Part shown: in pieces, positions 37,568 through 49,243 of the stretch | Numbering within the stretch: position 1 is the stretch's first letter | Layout: each line of letters begins with the position of its first letter | NCBI GenBank assembly: GCA_013397795.1 | Contig: VZTJ01002639.1 | Location: 806,001 to 870,000 of the forward strand | Length of the DNA: 64,000 nucleotides | Reading direction: 5' to 3' | Source: Orthonyx spaldingii | Taxonomy: Eukaryota; Chordata; Aves; Passeriformes; Orthonychidae | The notes under the pieces: model-generated | Database searches by the model: none | What the model was told of the DNA's origin: nothing | Seen by the model: only the letters and a program-made list of their open reading frames with translations | Program-made: the position numbers and the translations under genes

Positions 37568-37641
37568 GTTTGTTTGTGGTGGTTTTTTGTTGGTTTATTT
37601 TCTTGGTTGGTTTTGTTTGGTTGGGTTTGGTTTTTTTTTTA
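37568..37641. repeat. G/T-rich low-complexity tract
   Basis: About 75 bases of almost pure G and T (TTTGTTTGTGGTGGTTTTTTG..., GGTTGGTTTTGTTTGGTTGGG...) end in a T run. This is the complement of the A/C-rich tracts seen elsewhere in the window. The G runs are too short for a convincing quadruplex. Confidence 0.85.
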
Positions 37642-40600
37642 ATAGCTTGCTATAGGCTAATATTTAGAGAAATCCTTTACCTACCTGCTCCCAGATTTTA
37701 AATTGCTATTTCCTTTAGGCTTCATAATGGGAGGTACAAAGTCAATCTCCATAAGCAAAAATCCGGTATTCCACTGCCAACCCATGAAAATAAGAAGCAC
37801 CACATTCAGATAAAGAAATGCTATCAAAGCTTGTTAGAAATACCAGTATCTGAACTGCACACATACAGATATTTCAGTGCCATTACCGTATGATCAATCA
37901 AAATTACACCACAACTTCACATTTCAAACATGATAAAGAATACTCTAAATGTACTAAAGAATGTACTAAAGGAACGCTTCTTGGCTTGGTTTTCTTTCAT
38001 ACAGGGGTATTCTGATTCCTCAGTGTTACATTGTGGCATATTACTTTTTTCCTTTTCTTTTTAATCTCTTTAGACAAACTGTTTCAGATTTTTGTGTGCT
38101 TGAGAAATGACTTGTGCAAGTTGACTGACAGGCATTTGAATTTCCTGTTGAGTGTGAAGACAGAAGTTACCTTTGATGATTATCAAATTTGTTCCTTCTG
38201 GACATGAATTTTAAACCCTACATTTTTATTTTCAAGACAAGATCTAGCATTTCTGCTCTTTAAAGCCTTGGTAAGAGATACTCAAATATGAAGTGCTAGC
38301 ATTTATGTTTGCCTGTACCATGCATTTTCTCCAAAGCTTTCGATTTTATTAACTCAAAAGTAGCATTAACCCTCAAATATTTCATCCAAGTTTTAAAGCT
38401 TGGAAGCAACTTTAGAAAGATGAACTGACTACTGGTATCCTCTCACAGCAACTTTCTGCTTTTGAACTATGTACAGAACCTTTATGCCTGTTCACAGGTT
38501 AGTGTGGCAACAGGTCCATTCTAAAAACCATTCCCCAATTCCCCTTCACTCTTGAAACCACTAAGAAATTCTACTTAGATGCAAACTTCCTTCCCCAGAA
38601 TTCTTGCCAGTACCCCAGACCAACCCATATTTAAATGATTCAGACATGCATAACCTAAAGAGTTGGAAAAACAGGTTTTATTCATGATGGTAAATACAAT
38701 GTAATTACTAATTGTATGAAGTCCATCTGAGAATAATTACACATAAACTAGTCCTCTTTGGCACTGGAGCACTTGGCATGGTGTTTGCAACCTCAAGTCA
38801 CTTCACCTGGAAAATCTTATTCCTGTGCCAAGGAGTCAAATATAGCCTGCATTAATATTTTAATGTGGAACATACATAACTTATTCACAGGAGTATGTGA
38901 AAGAAGTAACTTGATCTGCACTGTAAGCTAATACACAAATGTAACTTTAAAAAGAATCAACAATACCCCCACCAAATAAAAACTAAATCCCATCCAAATA
39001 TTCAGCTTGTCCCGAAAAAATGAAGCTCATAATGTAAGACAGTCTACATTTATTAAAATGAACCTCAAATGTTCTTCCTGGCTTGAACAGCAAGAGCAGG
39101 AAGGTTGCCACAGAAATGGGTCTTACCCTAAGCACAAGCCTTTTAAGTAGTAAAAGAGACACAAGGTGAATTTATTCAGAAAAAGAAAAAACAACCCAAA
39201 CATTCTCATGTTTGTTTGTTTGTTTTAGACTTCATCTAAAGTTTCAAGGATGCTGAGATAGGACTGCTGTGGTTTATCCCCATAAATCCTTTACATAATT
39301 TTTTATACAAAGAACAGAATTTGCCTTCAGAGTGTGGAAAATAAAAATAGTAACTTTCCTGGAGAAGAACGCTTCTTTCTTTCCTCTAGGCTATCTACTC
39401 AGAGCTGGGACAGAAAGGAGGTAGAAGGAAAGAGAGAAAGAATGGATTAAACCATCACAAATTTCTGTTCCTAGCAATAACAGAACTACTCTACCTTTGA
39501 AATCTTTTATCGTTATGAAAGTCACTATTTCTTCTTCTGAATCGATGATTTGATTTAGTCACAGTGATATACTTGTAACCCACCAGTGACCTGTGCCTTC
39601 AAGATATACAAGGATTTGGTCAGTTCCAGCAGATTTACAGCCCAAAAATGCAGTGAGTTAGAGATTTCGCTAGAAAAGTGCCACAATATCTAACATTTGC
39701 AGCACAGGTATTATAAAGTTCTTCCCTAAAGGGTAATGTTTTTACCAGTCAGTGAATTACATATTCTTTAGGAGATTTTCCATCTACACTCTGATGATTT
39801 TAAAGTGTCTGGTATGATTGGCAAAAAATATCCATATGTTTTTGTTAACAGGAAGAACACGATAAACAGATTTTAACTGCATTTTCAATATGTTCCTTGA
39901 ATTGGTTTGGACACAGAAGTCAACACTTCCATAATGCAATGAACTATTTCCATTCCCTCCCCTACATTCAATCATTTCAAGGACACAAAAAACAACATTT
40001 AAAAATATTTTGACACTTCCCTCCCCTTTAGATATATATACACTAACTGGTTGAAAGCACAGTTACCCAATGAAGCCAAGCATGCTTTTTTTTCACAGGA
40101 AGGATGGAAACATCAAATATTGCAATTCTCTTTACCTTTGACATATACCTACTTTTCCCATGCCATCCTCATTTGTGTCCCATTAAATTTAATTCCACAT
40201 CCTACTCAAACAGTGCTTTTTTGTCCTCTTAGTCTACTTCTAAGCTTATGCCAAAGTAAAATGTTAGACTGGACATCAACCGTGCTCTTGCAGCAAGTTT
40301 GCAAAGAGCAAGGAATATCGAGAGGTTGAAAGAAAGACTGAAATTCCACCTGCTTTAAACAGCCTGAATAATCTCTGCTATTAAAGCAAGGCAATATTAA
40401 CAACAGATTTCTTTCTAGAATAATCCTAGCCTTTATGTTCAAAGTCTCGCTTCAGTTGAATTAATCTTTAACATATGCTATTTATATACACTATATTTAC
40501 AGTATGTGCATACTGCATCCAGTAGTTAGACTGGTGTAACAGAGAAGCATCACCTCTTACTCAGAGGCTGAGCTACTCAACCTCCTCTGAGAAATTCCAC

Positions 40601-43600
40601 ACAACCAGGATCCGAAAAATCAAAACCACTCCTGAGCCAAGGTGCTCTGCACAAGCCACGTTAACGTTTCCAAAATGGTACTGTGCCCTTGGCAATGTTT
40701 GCTCCAAGTCTGGGAGAAAGCTGACAAAAATCTCCCTCCCGCTTCCCTCTTGGCTTTTAACATGTTTGCCCACGTATTAAGTGAATCCAGCTCCTCCAGC
40801 GAGCACTGGGACGGGCAGGAGAACAGGCAGTAAATGCTGCCATCTACCAGGAAGTCAGGAGTTTTCTGTTTCAGCTGGCGGTAAGAAAGAAGGGAGCTGG
40901 GGGGAAGGCAGAGGAGCTGCTGGGTAAACACAGAAGGCAACTCTTATCCAGTTGTAATCTTTAAAACATAAAAGCCACTAAATAAAAGCCACAAGAAAAA
41001 AAAGACCTTTCAAAAAGTGGAACCTGGTCCAAACATGGAAAGCAAAAATGTAAAGCTGCAATTCAGCAGGCCAAGAAAAATTGCCTCTGGCATATGGCAC
41101 AACAGTCAAACAGAGGCTTGCTCCAAACAGACAAAATTCTCTCAGAATCTTAACAAGAGGTTTGATCTGAAGAGGAAGAAAGAACACTGAAGACAGGCAA
41201 AACCACAGTAAAATAGCCAGCCACGTTTTTCTCATTGGAGAAACCAAGCTCCCCTTAGAAGTGCTGAAGTGTTTCGTTATAGGCGAGAGAGTTATAAAGT
41301 GTCTCAAAGCAATGTCACTACAGAAGTTTTACTTTAGAGAACTGGTAAGTGAACTGCAATAAAACCACCTGGTTAAATTAGTATTTATTTCATTGTTCTA
41401 AGGAAATAAGGAAAAAAATTAGTAATATGATATAATGGCGGCACTTTGCATATAAGCTGACATTTGTGCTGGAAGAATGCGGATACCAAATGGTGATCCT
41501 GTCTGCTATTAAGTGCTCCACTTTTTTCCAAGTTCAGCTTCTGCAATGAGTAGCCATCAGGTATTAAGAAGAACATAATTATCAGGCATTCAGTGAAGAA
41601 CGTAATTAATAGACATTTTGATGTATAGAGTATACTGTGGAAAAATCAGTATCACCTCTGTAGGGGAAAGCCTCACCTTGCACATTTATTGTAATGGAAT
41701 CATATTCACCAGAGCCATATGGTTATCTGTAAAAATGTGATTTTTTTTTTTTTAAAGTCCTTCATTCGGATCTCTTAAAGATGCCTCACAATAATGAAAC
41801 AAAACCTGAGCCCTGTGTGCGTATGGGTAGGAATATTCAGAATACGAGACCATTATACTCAAGATATTCATAAGCTCTCTGAAAAAGCAAGTGAAGATCA
41901 TAGGAATAACTTGCAATTGATACAAAATTATTCAGAACAGGCAAAATTAGATTGAAGAGGGGTGGTGAGAAAACCCACAACAGCCTGTGCTGAGATGCAA
42001 GAGAGCAATTGAAAGCGGGTGCATTAATTAAAAAGGGATTCTTACAGGAAAGAGAAGCACAGCCAAAGATCAGGTTTGGATTAGGTGCTGCCTCCCAGAA
42101 AAGGGCTGCAGACCTACACTGTGGTTTCAAAAAGCATCAGCCCAGAGGCAGTAAAAAGGCAAATGTGTCAGAGAAGCTGAAACAGCAGCCAACCCTGTCC
42201 CCACTGAACTCCACGGCCCGTGGGGATCCAGCCTCATGCCCCTACTCCAGTCGTGTGCTCCTTCAGGGACAGAAAGACCACAGACAGTCTAAAAGAGCCA
42301 AGGTTCAACTGGACTCGAGCTCAGAGAACGGGGAGGAGGCACACAGGGAAAATGGTGCAGATAAAGCAGAAAGTCAAGCTGGCAAACAATACTGAAAAGT
42401 GATACTGAAAATTCCTTCTGCACAGGAAGCCTTCATCATTTCTCGAGATGCAAGGAGTGATGACGTGAATAGTGGCTTCACTGCAAAGCAAGTTTTGTTC
42501 AACAAAAGAAACAAATGGAACAAATTCTTTATCTCCCATCACAAAGTATTCTGGAGAGCAAAAAAAAAAAAAAACAAACCCACAGGCATATGCAGAATAA
42601 AGTACTAAAATACCACTGTATGCTTTGGTGCAGTTTTTAGCTACACCCACACACCCTATAGATACCCTATTTTTAATATATTCTTTCCTAAGGGTCTTAA
42701 TATTCATCACATACAGGTTTCTTTGGTCTGCCTAGTACAACCTTTTTGAGGTTATACTCTAGATGACCATTGATTAAAACAAAAAACCAAAACCAACCCT
42801 CCACCTACTAGACAATTAAAATTGAGCTATAAAATAACACCATCTGGACAAGATGTCCCAAAGGCCGCCCTAATGATGGTTTTTGGTTTTTTTTCCATAG
42901 GAACATGGGTATCAGTGTAATAATAAAACAGAACACTTAGGATTACAATAAAATCCTACCCTGAATATGCACTTAGGGAATGCACTAGAATTGTTTTGAA
43001 ACTAGTATATAATGCTTTATGAGAACAAACTGATGCTTGTGGGGCTTTTCTCTCCTCCACTTATTAAAAAATAATATGTTAAATCAATATTAATATCAGA
43101 GCATAGAACCTGCACTCCCAGTTAAGTCATTTATTAACAAATAAAAAATCTATTATTCCCAACAAGAATATTTTCACACTCCATCACAAATTTCATTACT
43201 AATGGCACTGCAGACATCAAATCAAATTTCAAAAACAACCCTTCTATCCTTACATTGCATCACAGCAAGGTTAATATTATAACCCAGGTGAACTGACTTT
43301 GCCTTCCATCAAGAATTTTGCCAGCAATCACAGAAAGCAACTCCTGGGTACCACAGCACTAAAAGACTCTTTATTTGTTTCCCAGGCAGGCTATTCAGCC
43401 ATTGCTACACGTGTATTTTTAAGAAACACAGCATTAACTCCCAAAAGACAAAACTAATTTCCCTGCAGAAGGATCATCTACATGTAAAATCTTGGTACCC
43501 AGATGAACAAAGGAAAATAAAAAATTTGGCTCCCCAAAGAAAACACTTGGTTTAGCATGCAAAGCAAGGCAGATTCCTAAAGATGAGACACAAGTTACAT

Positions 43601-46600
43601 TATAGTGGTTCCACCTTTAACAACCACTGAATAGATACCACATATCACAGGTGCTCTGATACCCTGACACCATTGCAAACACATACAGGCTATCAGCTGA
43701 GTCACAGCTTTTACTCAGAAGATCCCTTTCTTGGCCCAGAAACCAAACGTTACTTTGATTTGCACTCCACGCATGATACAGGAAATCTTAGTCAAGGACT
43801 AGTACCTTAACATACACATAAGCACAGAATAAAACCTCTTACTTCAAAGAGATTTACATTCAGAGAAGGGATAAACAGACCAAAAATGCAGACAATATGC
43901 AACAGAATGTACCTGATGAATTACTTATGGAAAGCAACCAAATCCATCCTGGAAGTGATATGCATTTGTGAAGTCTTTCGGAATGCAGAGTGCAACATCA
44001 AAAAAAACAAAAAATCCCAAAACTGAATGAACATCAGCCCAACAATCAATGTGAACATTTAACACATGCCTGAAGAGACATAATAATTTCAGAATAAAAC
44101 CAAAAATGCTCACGCAGAGCACATTCTCAGTCAATAAATCTAGGCTACAGCTAGATATTTGAATGCTTTAATCACGTTTAATAAACAAAACAACCATTTG
44201 ATTGTGTGTTAACACCATGACTGTACACAAACACTGACTGCAATTGTAATCTGTCCCACCAAGGCTTTTGAAACTACTGGGGGCATTCTTCCCTCGACAC
44301 TGTTTTTTTCCCAGCTCCAGCTTAAGAGCATTACTACTTGTCCCAACTACCAGACATAGAAAATCAGTTCATCTCACTTTGCCGTAGCCATTAATGTATT
44401 TCTGGAATTACATTCCCTTCCAGCTATTTCTTCTGTAGGCTACATCTCTCCTCACAGGTTGTGTTTCCCTGACTCTTTAATTGCCTTCAACTGTTTTTGG
44501 TATCTCCAAGTCTGCACTCACGGATGTGATTTCACCTGATTATTCTTGCTTAAATACCATGCACACATGAACTTACAACCCCTTCACTATTTTCTGCAGT
44601 ACATTTGATGTGACTGATAAAGAAAACAGAAATCTGCATATTCTGGAATCCAGTACTGCCTTTAACAGGGGTCTAACTCACCCTAATCAGGTTTCCACTC
44701 TAATAGACAGAACTGAGGACACCTGGTTTTCACAATCCAAGATTCCCAGCATGGATGAAATCACCAGCACTGTTCAGCCTCAACAGGCACACTTCATATC
44801 TTCATTATTTCAGTAGTAGGGGTATTTTTAGTTCATCTCTACAGCTGAGGATGCACCTATGCAGCACTCTCACAAAAAAACAAATCAATTGTAGAGCAAC
44901 CTCTAAGATTCAGTTACAAGTTCTATCCAGGATGACCAAATTGAGGCAAGAGACAATAGAAGAACAAGACTGTCCTCCAGCAAAGACATAAGAGTTAGCA
45001 AATTCTTATCATAAAACTACTGCATTGCTGACAGGGAAATCAAGATGCTTTTCAAAGTCAATTAATTACTCATGTGCTTGAAAGGGATCTTGCAACAAAG
45101 AAATCCTACTGGACAGTATATTTCAGAAAAATCTCCCGTTGATCTTAGAATAATACCAACACTTTCTTTTAAACAAAGCAAACATGTCACTACAGTATTT
45201 ACAACTTGAGAATAAACTTTCCTTTTGTAGAGAAATGCTTACTCTAATCCTACAAGCCCCAAAAATCTGCTTCAGAGTTTCCTTCCAAAGCAACAATCAT
45301 TGCATGAACATTCAAAACAGTCTCTCCATCTGCACCACTTATGTCACTGCTTTAATTTTTCCCTTAATGAGGCAAACAGAGTGTTTTTTGAGGTTCCTTC
45401 CTTGCTGTTTTCTGAGAATGAAGAAACATGCAGCACTGGAACTGCTAACAAGCCACCACGATGGACTGGGAATGGTCCATACCCAAATGGGCTTTCAACT
45501 TCTATATAGAAGTATTGCTTCATAACTATGGCATCAAAAATGTTAATTGGTACTAATATCTAATTATATCTATTTCTTTAGCCATCCTGTATATTTTTTA
45601 ATAAGAACCTACATTGATTACACATTTTAATACCAAATAATTTCCCCCCTATAACTACTGACAATCCCAGACTATGTAATGAGCACTAAACAAATCAAGT
45701 TTTTTTCAGTATTAATTTGTAGGCACAGCATTTTTGGAAAGGACCAACAGGGGTACTGATCCAAATAGTCCATTTTATCAATACATCAGTATTGGAAAAA
45801 AAACCCCAACCATATATATTTTGGAATAAAAAGGAAGAGAACAGTTTGCCCATGGAGAGAGCAATAATATAGGATCAATTTATACATTAATGAATAAATT
45901 ATTAATTACATCATATTGCAATTTCCTTACATGATGAGCTATTTCCTCTTTACTGCAATATTTTACAGCTTACCTATGTATCCTGGTACATATATGTGAG
46001 TGCTTCAGAATTCCAGAATACAGGGCAAAATTAGACATGGAAATCTTCAGTATCAACCCCTGGAGCACTCAGAGAATCTTTGCTGCAAAAAGCACTTCAG
46101 ATAGGACTGGTTTCATGGGACTTGAATATCAGTTGACTGGATATCAGCTTCTACAGTAACCAAGGCTGACCAGAGAAGTCAATTTCCAGGATGCTCCTAA
46201 GAGTGACAGAGGAGCAGCTTCAGCAAGGAAGCAGACTCAAAAGTCTTCCAAAAGGACAACAACGTGACCCTACTGGAGTTCAAGCAATCCAATGCATCTG
46301 CAATCTTTACTGCTCTTCTCCTGCCCAAGATGCCAGGCAGCGAGAGCAAGAGAAGAACAAAATGAGAAAAATTATGTGCAAGACTACACCAGTGGCAAAC
46401 CTGGCCTTGCCACTAATTCCAAGCTGAGGGACCAAATCTCATAAGAAGAACGCACAGAGGTCAGAGGAGGAAATCAAGAATGAAAAAATGATCCAGTATT
46501 TATAAAGAAATAACCTGGAGGTCACTTGGAAAAACCAACAAGTTACGGAGGCAATTCAAAGCACTACCAAAGACAGTTCACTCAATGCCTGTCCTTCCTC

Positions 46601-47719
46601 TGAAACGGAAAAAAAAACCAAGCCACCCTTTAGTTCAGACTGCATTAGACTGTTGAAACACTTTGGGGCTACTCTAGTCAAACTAGCCAATTATTTCATT
46701 CTTCAAAGACCTTTCCCAGACTTAGAGACTTCCTTGTCCACGTTTCCCATACCAGTACTACATTAGATACTAAATACTCATTATATATGTCTTGTAGGAG
46801 TCACCTTAACAAAACAATATGTATTCCCATTTCCCTTCTGGTTGTATCCACTCTCTCTTCTTATAAGCTGAATTCTCACTTTTCACATCTCTGCAACTGC
46901 TTTAACTTCTCCAAGTCAGGACATCCCTTTTTGTGTCAGACAAACTCTTGCATTAATTTGTCTCTTCTTATTTCACTTCCTTCTAGAGCAGGTTCAGTCC
47001 TCTTGATACCACTCCAATATGAAAAATCAAGGATCCAAACAATCTCTGCAGGTTCCTTGCAAAGGCAATAAAGATTAGAATTAAATACTTCATTTTAAAA
47101 CTAGCATCTTTCTTGGAGTACATCCAAAACTGCCTCTCATTTCACATAGATTAAGACTATTACTCCTCATACACCACTTAAGAGAACAGGGTAACTACTG
47201 ACTTGAGAAATAAAACTCCTTTCATAAATTCCATCCCCCACTCCTTTACTGACATTAAGAAAGCTCTGGCATCTTTTCTCAGTGGGATCTCAAAAACATA
47301 CAAACAAAAATCAGAAACAAACCTTAAGTCAGTTACAAGGTCTTACTTCATATGGAATGAATGTGAGCTGACAGCCTAAAGGCACTGGTAGGAGCTTCCT
47401 CAAGGCAGCATTTTTATTTCAAAAGCCAGTCTGAACACACTTAGGAAATGTGGAAATAGGCTTTTGTTTACACAAAGTTACACAAGAGGGCCACAGGGCT
47501 CCAAAGAGCAGACAGAAACAAGCCTGGAGCTGATGGGGATTCTGATGCTGGTGTGAAGAGATCCCTCACCTCCCGAACTGAAAAGTTCTGCGTGTTTTGA
47601 AAGCAGCAACACAACCACACGCTGCACTTAACACTGCAGGTTGGTTTAGTAAAGAATGCCCAATTATGAGGGTATCACACACTTAGCTGTTAGGACAATG
47701 AGACCCACAGTTTCCACTC
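37642..47719. other. unique AT-rich stretch, no recognised gene
   Basis: About 10 kb without a recognised gene. Small tandem features include a 12-base unit AATGTACTAAAG twice at 37948-37971, a TTTG run at 39210-39226, a T run at 41741-41753 and an A run at 42560-42574. A less AT-rich patch at 40570-40940 has open frames on both strands (106 codons minus, 40620-40940) and a donor-like CTGGCG/GTAAGA near 40879, without a recognised product. Another patch at 42009-42395 holds a 128-codon plus-strand frame with no recognised motif. Confidence 0.4.
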
Positions 47720-47763
47720 AAGTCCTGTGAGTTCACAGCAGCTACAGCGAACTCACAGGACTT
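47720..47763. repeat. perfect 15-bp inverted repeat with 14-base loop
   Basis: AAGTCCTGTGAGTTC at 47720-47734 is the exact reverse complement of GAACTCACAGGACTT at 47749-47763, with the loop ACAGCAGCTACAGC between. A perfect 15-bp stem at so short a spacing is not expected by chance in 64 kb. Pairing stops at the next base on both sides, so it is shorter than a typical microRNA precursor. It may be a small inverted duplication, a protein-binding site or a structured RNA element. No flanking element explains it. Confidence 0.95.
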
Positions 47764-48749
47764 AACATCATAGCTGACATTTCTTTAAGTAAAATGTACT
47801 GCTTAAGGTGGTGCCACTCGGGTAGCAAGGTGAAGTCTCACAGGTTCAGGTTATGTTTCTCATCACTGATAGCTGCTGGTGAGAAGGAACGAGACAAATC
47901 AAAAAATTCTGATTGCAAGAAGTTCCTTGAGTAACACCTTTTGGAAGCATCTGGTATTCAACTATGGGAGCTATATGAATGAGATGATTTAATTTACTGT
48001 TCTGCTTTGCAAAACACAAGCAATCTTGCTAAAAACTACAGAAGCATTTAGAATTGAGCAGGATGGAATACACAATTTCAGATTGGTAACGAAGGAGCTG
48101 CTAAATGTTCTTATAACTATGAGCTTCACCGTAACAGCAGCAGCATGGAAGAGCCTTGTATTCCCTCCCTAAAATCTGGCACAATAGAGGGTGCTTGAGG
48201 TAACACACTTGAAACTATAAAAACATGGAATTACCACAGAGGAACTGCAGAGGGAGTTTTGAGGTGAAAGCAGAGCAGAGGCATTGTGAAGAAAGCTTCA
48301 AAAACATGTCAAGTTGTATCTTTCACTCTGGTTTAACCACTTTTGGTGTATAAGCTAAGTCTTTAAAAAGTCAGCCCAGACATCACTACACCACAGTGAA
48401 CACAGGTATCCCTTTTGAAATAATTTCTGAGGTGCCTTAAGCTACAAGATTAAATCCCTTAGGAATTCTAACTCAAAACACTATCCCATTTACAATAACA
48501 ACTTGAGTATTGTTGATGTGGAGGTTCCAGCAGGATTTTCTGGCAGGCAAATTACCCCCAGCTTATCACACTGCTCAGCTACGTCCACCGTACTGCTGGG
48601 TTATGTCACCTTAATTGAGCAAAAAGCCACTTAAGTTGTGCTGACTGCTGACGGACAGAAAGACTAATCTGAAGGCACATTTCAAAAACTGACCTGCTGT
48701 CTGAAGTGATGTGATTTATTCCTGACTCTGAAAACGAGGACACAGCTCC
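47764..48749. other. unique stretch
   Basis: No gene or repeat is recognised between the inverted repeat and the SINE-like fragment. Confidence 0.4.
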
Positions 48750-48832
48750 TGAGCTGGTGGAGCATTAGGCTGAGAAGCAGAACGTAAACATTCTGGTTCT
48801 CATCACAACCCGCTGCAGCGATGTGACAGGGT
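48750..48832 (+). repeat. MIR-like (tRNA-derived) SINE fragment
   Basis: The text GAGCTGGTGGAGCATTAGGCTGAGAAGCAGAAC, then CTGGTTCTCATCACAACCCGCTGC and GATGTGACAGGGTCA follows the order of a tRNA-derived SINE head: an A-box-like GGTGGAGCATTAGGCT, a B-box-like GGTTCTCATCACAACC and the start of the core (GTGTGACCTTGGGCA in the family). It is diverged and ends within about 85 bases. It fits an ancient MIR/CORE-SINE shared by amniotes. It is not a functional tRNA gene, since no acceptor stem can be formed. Confidence 0.4.
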
Positions 48833-49203
48833 CAAAAAGGCATTCTTTAGAAGGCAGCTTTCACTACTGTTTTTCTGATTGCTTCCCAAATCGTTTCCCA
48901 GCTAAATAACCCAACGTGGAGATTAAAATACACAAACTTTTATTGTCATGTTTTTGAGAGGAAATTGTGCAAAACCTTGCTAGAACGCACAGAGCTTCCT
49001 AGCAAAAGTAAATAACCACCCAGTGCCCGACTGTCCTGGGAAGCAGGAATAAAGCTGCAACTGAACTTCAGCTTTGCCCATTAGGTAGCTTTGAACAGTT
49101 GAAGGATGGTGCTTTGAACAGGCCATTTTTTAGTGTTAAGATCACTGTCCTGTTATGCCTCAGCCTGAAGCCTGAAATAATGGCATTCAAAACATCTCCA
49201 TGC

Positions 49204-49243
49204 TATATTTAGTTTGCTTTGTTTATATTTAGTTTGTTATGTT
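49204..49243. repeat. 20-base tandem duplication
   Basis: TATATTTAGTTTGCTTTGTT is followed directly by TATATTTAGTTTGTTATGTT, with 18 of 20 positions identical. It is a simple two-copy tandem repeat with no coding frame. Confidence 0.8.

Noticed and set aside
48750..48832. tRNA gene
   Set aside because: A- and B-box-like words are present, but no paired acceptor or anticodon arms could be formed; a SINE remnant fits better.
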